5,435 bases of DNA from an uncultured Candidatus Melainabacteria bacterium (GTDB lineage: Bacteria > Cyanobacteriota > Vampirovibrionia > Gastranaerophilales > Gastranaerophilaceae), in the NCBI GenBank assembly GCA_934675695.1, contig CAKURN010000114.1:1-5435 (forward strand), in the 5' to 3' direction. Positions within the stretch are counted from its first letter, which is position 1. The number at the start of each line of letters is the position of its first letter. The notes below the pieces were generated by a model. The model was not told the origin of the DNA. It saw only the letters and a program-made list of their open reading frames with translations, and ran no database searches. Position numbers and translations under genes: made by a program. Shown here piece after piece: positions 1 through 5,231 of the stretch.

Positions 1-1115
1 CTTGTTACGCCAAGAAGTTCTGATGAACCTTCAACTTTACTATCTAAATTTTTTGCGGTTATATTAAACAATGACGGTTGTTTTAATGCTGCTTTTATAA
101 ATTCTTCTCTTTCAACGTCTAATGCTTTTGCTGAATCATCGGCTCTGTTGCTTAGTGTTTCAGGTTTTTTTGCAAATAAAGAAGCCTGTCTTAATCCTGC
201 TTTTATGAATGCTTCTTTTTTAATTTTAAGTTTTTTTGATGAATTTTTGACATTGTCATATATTGTTTTTGGTGATTGTGTAAATAATTGCGGTTGTCCT
301 AGAGCTGCTTTTATGTACGCTTGTCTTGAGACTTTTAAATTTTCTGCTGAATCATCAACATTCTTGCTCATTGTTTCAGGTTTCATAGTAAACAAAGAAG
401 GCTGTAGTTTTGCAGCTTTTAAAAACCTCGCTTTTTTGACATCAAAAATTTTCGCTGAATTTTCAATGTTGTCATCTAATACTTTACTATCTCTATAAAA
501 CAATTGTGGTTGTTTTAGGGCTAATCCTATAAATTCTTCTCTAGGTATCTTAAATGTTTTTACTGAACCGTCAACTTTTTCGTTTAATGTTTTTGGGTCT
601 CTACAAAACAATGACGGTTGTTTTTTCGCTGCTTCCAAAAAAACTTCTCTTGTTAAATTAAAGATTTCCGCTGAACCGTTAATGTTGCTGTTCAATGTTT
701 CCGGCAATTGACAAAATATAGGGGGTTGTGCTAGAGCCAATTCAACAAATTCTTCTTTTGGTATGTTGAATATTTTTGCTGAATCAGTGATGTGCTTGTG
801 CATAGCATCTAGATCTCTATCAAAAAAATCAGGTGAAGAATTTGCAATTGTTTCAAATTTTGAAGGCTCTACATCAAATTTTTCTGCAAAATTGTTAATC
901 TTTTTTCTTAATTCCGGAGAGAATTTAACTTTTTTCTTTTGAATCGCAACTTGAGCTTTTCCAAGAGAAGCTTTCATATCGGATGCTGTAGAATCTATTT
1001 CTTGTGTTTCTTTATTTTCTTTTGCGGTTTTGTTGTCACTTTTCTTTCTTGCGTTAAAACTTATTGAATTGTAAAAATTGTTAAACAATCTATTAGAATT
1101 TAAAAAAATATTCAT
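1..1115 (-). CDS. mTERF-like 36-residue tandem-repeat protein (3' end missing)
   Basis: An open frame runs from ATG at 1115 off the left edge: 371 codons without a stop. The start follows AAGGA (1125-1121) by 5 nt; the ATG at 1120 meets TGA after one codon. Residues 1-73 are polar, Asn/Lys-rich and probably unstructured, with no signal peptide. From residue 74 the protein is built of exact 36-residue units: one degenerate (74-109), seven clear (110-361) and part of a ninth (362-371). Each unit reads roughly S-A-K-x-F-x-I-x-R-E-E-F-I-x-A-A-L-x-Q-P-x-L-F-x3-P-E-T-L-x3-V. Q21, F25 and S3 are invariant in the seven clear units and P22 occurs in six. The pattern of a helix, a Pro-hydrophobic pair, a short helix and a longer helix resembles mTERF motifs, which bind nucleic acid in organelles; TALE-type repeats are a more distant alternative. 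The repeat architecture is certain, the mTERF assignment is inference, and the function is unknown. Confidence 0.88.
   Translation of the reverse strand, partial: MNIFLNSNRLFNNFYNSISFNARKKSDNKTAKENKETQEIDSTASDMKASLGKAQVAIQKKKVKFSPELRKKINNFAEKFDVEPSKFETIANSSPDFFDRDLDAMHKHITDSAKIFNIPKEEFVELALAQPPIFCQLPETLNSNINGSAEIFNLTREVFLEAAKKQPSLFCRDPKTLNEKVDGSVKTFKIPREEFIGLALKQPQLFYRDSKVLDDNIENSAKIFDVKKARFLKAAKLQPSLFTMKPETMSKNVDDSAENLKVSRQAYIKAALGQPQLFTQSPKTIYDNVKNSSKKLKIKKEAFIKAGLRQASLFAKKPETLSNRADDSAKALDVEREEFIKAALKQPSLFNITAKNLDSKVEGSSELLGVT
33..896 (-). repeat. Eight tandem 108-bp coding repeat units
   Basis: Read on the minus strand, 896 to 33 contains eight consecutive in-frame units of exactly 108 bp (36 codons), with the start of a ninth at 32-1. 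The first unit (896-789) is degenerate and the other seven are clear. The DNA copies have diverged, but short blocks persist: the 15-mer at 67-81 on the plus strand recurs at 607-621, exactly five periods away. There are no insertions or deletions between units, which suggests selection on protein geometry rather than recent DNA slippage. Codons 26-28 of each unit are the most variable part. Confidence 0.93.
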
Positions 1116-1139
1116 ACCATTCCTTTTTTTGATTTAGCG

Positions 1140-1145
1140 AATATA
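1140..1145 (-). promoter_or_regulatory. Possible -10 element of the repeat-protein gene
   Basis: On the minus strand TATATT (1145-1140), directly preceded by TG, would start transcription near 1133 and give a leader of roughly 18 nt containing the AAGGA ribosome site. No -35 hexamer is recognisable at 16-18 bp, and the surroundings are so AT-rich that chance matches are common. The rest of the 156-bp gap (1116-1271) shows nothing else convincing. Confidence 0.25.
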
Positions 1146-1271
1146 CAAAAGATGAAAATGATATTTTTTGCTAATTTAATTAAAAAATATTAAAAAAAAT
1201 AACCTTCACTCTGCGGTTGCATTGATGTATTTAAAATTGAAAACGGTTCAGCATCAACGAATGGTTGTGAT

Positions 1272-1787
1272 TTACAAAAAATCTTGAATTTGATATTTTT
1301 CAAACAAAAATTCTTCACAGTCGTTTTTGCAATTTATTTCAAAAACTTCTAAATCTTTGTCAAATGAAGAAATCCCGCAGATGAAATTTTTGTATTCAAA
1401 ATTTATTGTTTTTTGTTTTATTTTTGATTTAAACTCGGCTTCAAAAATCGTCCACCATTGGTAAAATTCGTTTAAAGAAAAATTCTTTTCTATATTGAAT
1501 CTGGAAAGGATTTTTTTGTAGTTTCGTTGTTTTATCTTTTCAACATCTACTCCGCAGTCGTTTTTGTCAAATAAAATCGCAACCAAATCTTCTGAATGAC
1601 TAATGCTGATTTTAAATGAATTTTTTTCAAGGTAAGGTTTTCCATTTTCTTCTTTTTTTAGGGTATCGTCTGTATTAAAAAAATTTTTTAATATATATTG
1701 AACAAAAAACCTTGAATGTTCTTTTTGAAATTTGTTGTTTTGGATTTTGTTTATTTTTTTTTGGAAATTAATTAAAAAAAGTTGCAT
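1272..1787 (-). CDS. Compact Sfp/AcpT-type 4'-phosphopantetheinyl transferase
   Basis: This is a predicted cytoplasmic enzyme that moves 4'-phosphopantetheine from coenzyme A onto a serine of an acyl or peptidyl carrier protein. The family signatures appear in order: N-G-K-P-Y-L (48-53), an F-x-I-S-x-S-H-S-like strand ending S-H-S at 63-65, G-V-D-V-E (79-83; Asp81 and Glu83 are the expected Mg ligands), and W-T-x-x-E-A-x-x-K (112-120; Glu116 the third acidic residue, Lys120 conserved). At 171 residues it is shorter than Sfp (about 224) and longer than AcpS (about 120). The N-terminal pseudo-half is trimmed, yet the catalytic half is intact. The start is forced: an in-frame TAA lies at 1799-1797 and there is no other early Met. 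No Shine-Dalgarno is visible. No carrier protein, polyketide or NRPS gene is in the window, so it may be the general holo-ACP synthase or serve a distant pathway. The family call is firm; the substrate is unknown. Confidence 0.9.
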   Translation of the reverse strand: MQLFLINFQKKINKIQNNKFQKEHSRFFVQYILKNFFNTDDTLKKEENGKPYLEKNSFKISISHSEDLVAILFDKNDCGVDVEKIKQRNYKKILSRFNIEKNFSLNEFYQWWTIFEAEFKSKIKQKTINFEYKNFICGISSFDKDLEVFEINCKNDCEEFLFEKYQIQDFL

Positions 1788-1790
1788 AAA

Positions 1791-1799
1791 AGTATATTA
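1791..1799 (-). promoter_or_regulatory. Candidate -10 of the transferase gene, implying a leaderless start
   Basis: Minus-strand 1799-1791 holds overlapping -10-like hexamers: TAATAT (1799-1794, preceded by TGC, so extended -10-like) and TATACT (1796-1791). A start site 6-7 nt after the first would fall on or next to the ATG at 1787, giving a leaderless or nearly leaderless mRNA. This agrees with the missing Shine-Dalgarno. No clear -35 is seen, so the call rests on spacing alone. Confidence 0.35.
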
Positions 1800-1805
1800 G
1801 CATAG

Positions 1806-1832
1806 TTGATTTTTTTGTTACAGTTTTATTAT
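1806..1832 (+). promoter_or_regulatory. Possible promoter of the GT-C-like gene
   Basis: TTGATT (1806-1811) and TATTAT (1827-1832, 5 of 6 matches to TATAAT) are separated by 15 bp, a little short. Transcription would begin near 1839, about 9 nt before the ATG at 1848. It lies back to back with the transferase promoter in the 60-bp divergent gap 1788-1847. The base composition makes chance matches likely. Confidence 0.25.
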
Positions 1833-1847
1833 TTGTGAGTATTTGGT

Positions 1848-3320
1848 ATGATTGCTGTTATGGAATTGTTAAATAAAATAAGCAAACTATCTAATAAAAT
1901 CGTACCTTTTTCTTTTATATTGATAACATTTTTGTATGTTTGTTTTAGAGTCCCTTTTTTCGATGAAGCCCCTGCATACATTATTTCCAGATTTTCGATA
2001 GCTGAAATCTTTGAATTAACTAGAGTAGAAGGGCATAGTGCTTTGTGGTTTTTGATTTTGAAGATGATTTCGATTAAAGATTCTTTTTATCCTTATCCAA
2101 TGCTCTTTTTCAATTGGGCATGTTCGTCTTTTTTGGTTTTGTTTATTTGGAGATATTTTCCATTCAACAATTTTATAAAATTTCTTTTAACATTTAATTC
2201 AATCATGTTGAATTTTTATTCTGCTATCGCAAGACCTTATACATTGGGGATTTTACTGCTTTTTGTTATTGTTTATATGTACAAAACAAAAATTTGCTAC
2301 AAAAAACCCGTTGTTTTTATTCTTTTGATGGTTTTATGTGGTTACCTGAGTGTTTTGTTGGCTATTGGGGTGTTTGGAATATTTCTTTTCTTTTTGTACG
2401 ATATATTCAAAGAAAAAACGCTTCAGCTTTTTAATCACCCTAAAAGAGATATAACGTTGATTTTTGTTGTGTCATTTTTGGGACTTTTTGTTTTGTTTTT
2501 GCAATTATACAATCCGGATATTCCCCAAATGAAGAAGAATTGGGAGATATGCAATTTTTATCTTAGTGTTTTACATATGCTTTTTAGACCTTTTTTAATC
2601 CATGAAGATTCAAATTATCTTCAAATTTTGTTTAATCTCGTTTGTGGAATTAGTTTTTATGTTGCATTTTTTACTTTTTTGATAAAAACCAGAAAAGCAG
2701 CACTTTACTTTATTTTTACATATATATCTTTAACTTTATTCTTTTTAAAGGTTTACACAGGTGGAATTTGGCATTATTATTTGTATTTTGTTTTTCTTTT
2801 AGTTGCTTATATTCTAGAATTTGACAAACTGAAAAAACAAAAAATATTAAATTTCTTCTTAACTTTGGTATTGGTTCTTTTGCTTAGTCCTTATAGCTTG
2901 TTTTTAGAAGGGTACGATGGAGCAACATACACCAAACACTACAAAACAATTCTTGCAAAAATTGAAGAAATACATAACAACAACGTAAAATTGTACACTT
3001 CTGATACATTTAACCCTGTAGGAATTGGGCTTGTGCCTTATTTTATCAATGAAAATATTGATGTATATGATTTAAAAGGCTACAAATTGGATTCTTTTGA
3101 ACATAATAAAGATATTTTTAAACACGAATTCGATTGTGATTTGTTTTTAAAGACATTGTCAAAAGACAAGAAAAATCTTCTTTTAACGTCAGATGAAAGC
3201 ACGATTAAAATGTTAGCGGATGAAAATGAAGCTCAATTTGAATTGAAAAAGATATATGAAAGAAGCAAGCCGGTTTTTATTATATATGAAATAAATCCTA
3301 TTACAAAAAATAACAATTAA
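1848..3320 (+). CDS. Polytopic membrane protein resembling GT-C glycosyltransferases
   Basis: This is a 490-residue protein with about 11-12 hydrophobic segments up to residue ~350 and a soluble C-terminal part (~355-490). Features typical of the GT-C superfamily (ArnT/PMT-like enzymes that transfer a sugar from a polyprenyl-phosphate donor outside the membrane) are visible. A first extracytoplasmic loop after segment 1 carries Phe38-Asp39-Glu40, where these enzymes keep a catalytic acidic residue. E-G-H-S-A-L-W follows at 61-67, A-R-P-Y at 128-131 and G-G-I-W-H-Y-Y at 305-311. A role in glycosylating lipid, protein or wall polymer is inferred; donor and acceptor cannot be read from sequence. 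ATG at 1848 is preceded only by a weak GTGAG (1835-1839); Met5 (1860) is an alternative start without a better site. It diverges from the transferase gene and ends 6 bp from the convergent small secreted-protein gene. All arginines I read are AGA. It could also be a non-enzymatic membrane protein of the same fold. Confidence 0.75.
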   Translation: MIAVMELLNKISKLSNKIVPFSFILITFLYVCFRVPFFDEAPAYIISRFSIAEIFELTRVEGHSALWFLILKMISIKDSFYPYPMLFFNWACSSFLVLFIWRYFPFNNFIKFLLTFNSIMLNFYSAIARPYTLGILLLFVIVYMYKTKICYKKPVVFILLMVLCGYLSVLLAIGVFGIFLFFLYDIFKEKTLQLFNHPKRDITLIFVVSFLGLFVLFLQLYNPDIPQMKKNWEICNFYLSVLHMLFRPFLIHEDSNYLQILFNLVCGISFYVAFFTFLIKTRKAALYFIFTYISLTLFFLKVYTGGIWHYYLYFVFLLVAYILEFDKLKKQKILNFFLTLVLVLLLSPYSLFLEGYDGATYTKHYKTILAKIEEIHNNNVKLYTSDTFNPVGIGLVPYFINENIDVYDLKGYKLDSFEHNKDIFKHEFDCDLFLKTLSKDKKNLLLTSDESTIKMLADENEAQFELKKIYERSKPVFIIYEINPITKNNN

Positions 3321-3326
3321 CCAAAA

Positions 3327-3548
3327 TTATATTCCGTTGCAAACTTTGCAAGGAATTCCACCTCGCCTGATTGCTTCTTTTTTATCAATTTTTATACAAT
3401 TTTTTGTACACTTTAAAGCCCATTGACAGTGTATGGAGTGGTATTTGTATGTTTTTGTATTAAATATTACGGTTTGTGCTAGGGTGTGAGTATTTGATGA
3501 TAATAAAATAGCGGCAAACAAAAGAAAAGTAGTTAAAAAATTTTTCAT
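3327..3548 (-). CDS. Small secreted Cys/His protein with Ada-like metal-binding motif
   Basis: This is a 73-residue protein with a clear Sec signal peptide: Lys2, a hydrophobic core at 4-16, and a T-L-A site giving cleavage after Ala24. The mature part is about 49 residues and carries Y-K-Y-H-x3-C (34-41), then E-A-x3-G-G-x-P-C-x2-C (58-70). This H-x3-C plus C-x2-C arrangement resembles the small module at the end of some secreted nucleases and in the Ada metal-binding fold, where it is thought to hold zinc. Here it stands almost alone, without a nuclease domain. Two further cysteines (47 and 51, C-x3-C) could bind metal or form a disulfide. The gene follows the zincin gene by 47 bp in the same direction, so they may share a transcript, and it is convergent with the GT-C-like gene. 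No good Shine-Dalgarno is visible; the nearest is GGGA about 19 nt upstream. The coding call is fairly firm; metal binding is inferred. Confidence 0.75.
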   Translation of the reverse strand: MKNFLTTFLLFAAILLSSNTHTLAQTVIFNTKTYKYHSIHCQWALKCTKNCIKIDKKEAIRRGGIPCKVCNGI

Positions 3549-3557
3549 AATTCATTT

Positions 3558-3586
3558 ATAATTCCCAAAAACTGCATTTGTGTAAA
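3558..3586 (-). promoter_or_regulatory. Possible promoter of the small secreted-protein gene
   Basis: On the minus strand TTTACA (3586-3581, 5 of 6 to TTGACA) is followed after 17 bp by AATTAT (3563-3558, 4 of 6); TATAAA (3560-3555) is an alternative -10 with a 20-bp spacer. Transcription would start near 3551, only a few nt before the ATG at 3548. If active, the gene need not depend on readthrough from the zincin gene. Confidence 0.25.
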
Positions 3587-3595
3587 TTTTCTTAT

Positions 3596-4867
3596 TTAAG
3601 ATTCTTCAGTAATGTTATCTTCTAATATATCAACCGCATCACTTGTAGCAAATGGATAACTGCGACTCATTCCCATTTCCGGTCTGACCTTAGTTTGGTA
3701 TGTTGTATAATCCATTCCTCTTAGAGATGCTACTTTTCCGCCTCGTAATTTTTCAATGTCGCATTCCAGGTTTTTAAGTTCTCCTTGCATTGATTCGACT
3801 TGTGCTAGAAGCTCCATATTTTCAGGGTGATTGTTGGATTCTATCTTTAGCTTGTACATTTCTCTGCCTAAGTTTTTGTATTTAATTGTTAATTCTGATT
3901 TTTCAATTTCATCTAACAATCTCGCTTCTTTAGCTAAATCATAATTTGGTTTGCTTTTTAATTCTTTTAGTTGTTCGTTTAATTTTTGAATTTCAAAATT
4001 ATTTCCTTTTTGTTGAGAAGCAACTTCTTCTGGGGTGAATTGATATTGTTCAAAATCTGCATTAAATCCAAAAAATCCTCCTTGCATTCCTAAATTGCTT
4101 TCTAGACAATCTACACTTTCTTTGAATGATTCTATGGCGGCAATTTTTTCTTCCGGAGTTAATTCTTTTAACAAACCAATATCAACTTTTGCAGTGTTAA
4201 AGCCAGAAGAATAATTCATTCCCAAATTATATCTAAAATGATGATTTTGGGCATATTTGCCTAATGTTGTTGCAGCTTCTTCAATGCTATTGTATTGTTT
4301 TGCAAAATCCGGATTAGATTCAACCAATGGTTTAACCATTTGTATAAAATCATCGTCTGTATATGATGTCAAATTGTACAATTTTTCTTGTGCTAGTTTT
4401 GAAAAATTGGTTTTCATTTGTGAGTTCATTTTTGGAGTTTTGATTTTTTCGTATCCTGTTATGCCAAACAAATCACGTTTTCCTGTTAGGACTTCTTTTT
4501 TGTCGCCATTTTGGATTCTATCTAACAAAAATTCAATAAGTAATTTTTCTTTTTCTTCTTGTGGTAATCTTTGTCTTAATATTGCTTTGCTGGCATGGTT
4601 TGATTCATGTTTAATTAAATCAGGCAAATCAAACACTCCTTGTCTGTAAGATTCTGCATTAATTTCGATTTGATGACAGTCAGAACGATATCCACCACCA
4701 TAAAAAGGGTCGTTTGTTTTCAAAACCACCTTAATGTCGGGTCTTAATTCTTCTGGTATGTTGTATTCGTCAAATGCTTCTTTGTACAAAGATTTTACTT
4801 CGGCTTCAATTTCTTCCATTGACATTGCCGATCTTCTTTTACCTTCTTCTGTTTTGTAAAATTCCAT
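3596..4867 (-). CDS. Predicted cytoplasmic zincin metallopeptidase with coiled-coil C-terminal part
   Basis: This is a 423-residue protein with no signal peptide or membrane segment. Residues 1-40 are charged helix. An edge-strand-like stretch (45-70, including I-E-I-N at 67-70) leads into L-P-D-L-I-K-H-E-S-N-H-A (81-92). H87-E88-x-x-H91 is a zincin motif: two zinc ligands plus the catalytic Glu, preceded by the usual hydrophobic helix and a strand. The third ligand is not certain; candidates are acidic residues in the helix at 103-116 or the His pair at 209-210. Residues ~285-376 are Glu/Lys/Leu-rich and probably coiled coil, with one break at Pro307. The last ~45 residues have a different character. 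ATG at 4867 has only a weak A-rich AAAGAAA upstream; Met15 and Met17 are alternative starts. I do not recognise a named family. An inactive zincin-fold protein is possible. Gene reality is near certain; peptidase activity is inference from the motif and its context. Confidence 0.82.
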   Translation of the reverse strand: MEFYKTEEGKRRSAMSMEEIEAEVKSLYKEAFDEYNIPEELRPDIKVVLKTNDPFYGGGYRSDCHQIEINAESYRQGVFDLPDLIKHESNHASKAILRQRLPQEEKEKLLIEFLLDRIQNGDKKEVLTGKRDLFGITGYEKIKTPKMNSQMKTNFSKLAQEKLYNLTSYTDDDFIQMVKPLVESNPDFAKQYNSIEEAATTLGKYAQNHHFRYNLGMNYSSGFNTAKVDIGLLKELTPEEKIAAIESFKESVDCLESNLGMQGGFFGFNADFEQYQFTPEEVASQQKGNNFEIQKLNEQLKELKSKPNYDLAKEARLLDEIEKSELTIKYKNLGREMYKLKIESNNHPENMELLAQVESMQGELKNLECDIEKLRGGKVASLRGMDYTTYQTKVRPEMGMSRSYPFATSDAVDILEDNITEES

Positions 4868-5102
4868 TTTTTCTTTTTTGACTTTAGTTATTTCTTTTTT
4901 GGATTATATGTGATAACCCTTACAAGACTGTATTATATCACCTTCTAGATAATTTTTCAAGTATTTTATGGACTTTCTTCTATTTCCTTTCTGATAACTT
5001 GCTGAAAATCTTCTATTCATCTTACCAATATACAGTATATAGTTTTTTTGTTTTGATAAACTTTGATAGTTCAATGAAAACCCAATTTTACACTCTGACA
5101 AA
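4868..5102. other. Gene-free AT-rich stretch, possible junction of two DNA types
   Basis: No convincing gene lies here. A 65-codon minus-strand frame exists (5101-4904) but starts with TTG, lacks a ribosome site and has no recognisable motif. The left margin belongs with the zincin gene because it carries that gene's candidate -10 element. The right margin belongs with the nrdH control region. A perfect 6+1+6 inverted repeat, ATATAC-A-GTATAT, sits at 5028-5040 and is too AT-rich and short to interpret. If the window joins two genomes, the join is most likely between about 4910 and 5102. Confidence 0.5.
4903..4908 (-). promoter_or_regulatory. Candidate -10 element of the zincin gene
   Basis: A perfect TATAAT reads on the minus strand at 4908-4903. 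Initiation near 4896 would give a leader of about 29 nt to the ATG at 4867. No -35 hexamer is recognisable 16-18 bp upstream and there is no TGn extension, so the evidence is the -10 and its position. Confidence 0.4.
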
Positions 5103-5118
5103 ACACTATATCTTGTGC
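5103..5118 (+). promoter_or_regulatory. NrdR box 1 (distal)
   Basis: ACACTATATCTTGTGC matches the 16-bp NrdR box (consensus about ACACWATATATWGTGT) at nearly all core positions. NrdR is the zinc-ATP-cone repressor that shuts down ribonucleotide reductase genes when dATP is abundant. This box starts exactly 42 bp before box 2, four helical turns, so both would face the same side of DNA as is usual for paired NrdR boxes. It lies upstream of a probable nrdH gene, which strengthens the call. Confidence 0.82.
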
Positions 5119-5144
5119 TTTGTTTTTAAAACTGTAACTTTTTA

Positions 5145-5160
5145 GCACAAGATTTAGTTT
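5145..5160 (+). promoter_or_regulatory. NrdR box 2 (promoter-proximal)
   Basis: GCACAAGATTTAGTTT is a weaker NrdR box whose left half (GCACAAGA) is the exact reverse complement of the right half of box 1. It ends 7 bp before the -35 hexamer, so bound repressor would crowd the polymerase. Each box has a strong half facing the other and a weak outer half. Confidence 0.75.
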
Positions 5161-5167
5161 AAAAAGT

Positions 5168-5195
5168 TTGACAAAGTTTTTTTTTCTGATATACT
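5168..5195 (+). promoter_or_regulatory. Strong extended -10 promoter of nrdH
   Basis: A consensus -35 TTGACA (5168-5173), a 16-bp spacer and TATACT (5190-5195) preceded by TGA form an extended -10 promoter. Transcription should start near 5202, leaving a leader of about 30 nt. It is by far the best promoter in the window and resembles low-GC Gram-positive promoters, unlike those of the genes to its left. Confidence 0.85.
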
Positions 5196-5231
5196 AAGAA
5201 AGTAATCTATTTTGAAAGAGGAGTTACGAAA

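Noticed and set aside
148..498. 116-codon plus-strand open frame
   Set aside because: It begins with TTG and is the antisense of the tandem-repeat gene. Its own apparent periodicity only mirrors the 108-bp repeats.
1..896. Periodic repeats as a CRISPR array
   Set aside because: The 108-bp units are contiguous, diverged and in frame throughout; there are no identical repeats separated by unrelated spacers.
33..896. True TALE-type repeats
   Set aside because: Units are 36 rather than 33-35 residues. The invariant Q-P-x-L-F does not match the TALE core, and the variable triplet is not placed between the two TALE helices with the usual Gly-Gly after it.
1192..1218. Minus-strand hairpin (AACC/GGTT, 10-nt loop) followed by eight T, as a terminator of the transferase gene
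   Set aside because: The stem is only 4 bp. The T-run is unremarkable in this composition.
4257..4649. 130-codon plus-strand open frame
   Set aside because: It lies wholly antisense inside the zincin gene, whose motif and length support the minus strand.
4904..5101. 65-codon minus-strand frame rich in Lys/Arg/Tyr
   Set aside because: It has a TTG start, no ribosome site, no known motif, and overlaps the -10 of the zincin gene. A chance frame in AT-rich DNA is more likely, though it is the only sizeable frame in the gap.
5074..5145. 23-codon plus-strand ORF starting ATG and ending TAG, overlapping the NrdR boxes
   Set aside because: It lies upstream of the nrdH start site so is not in that mRNA, and has no Shine-Dalgarno.
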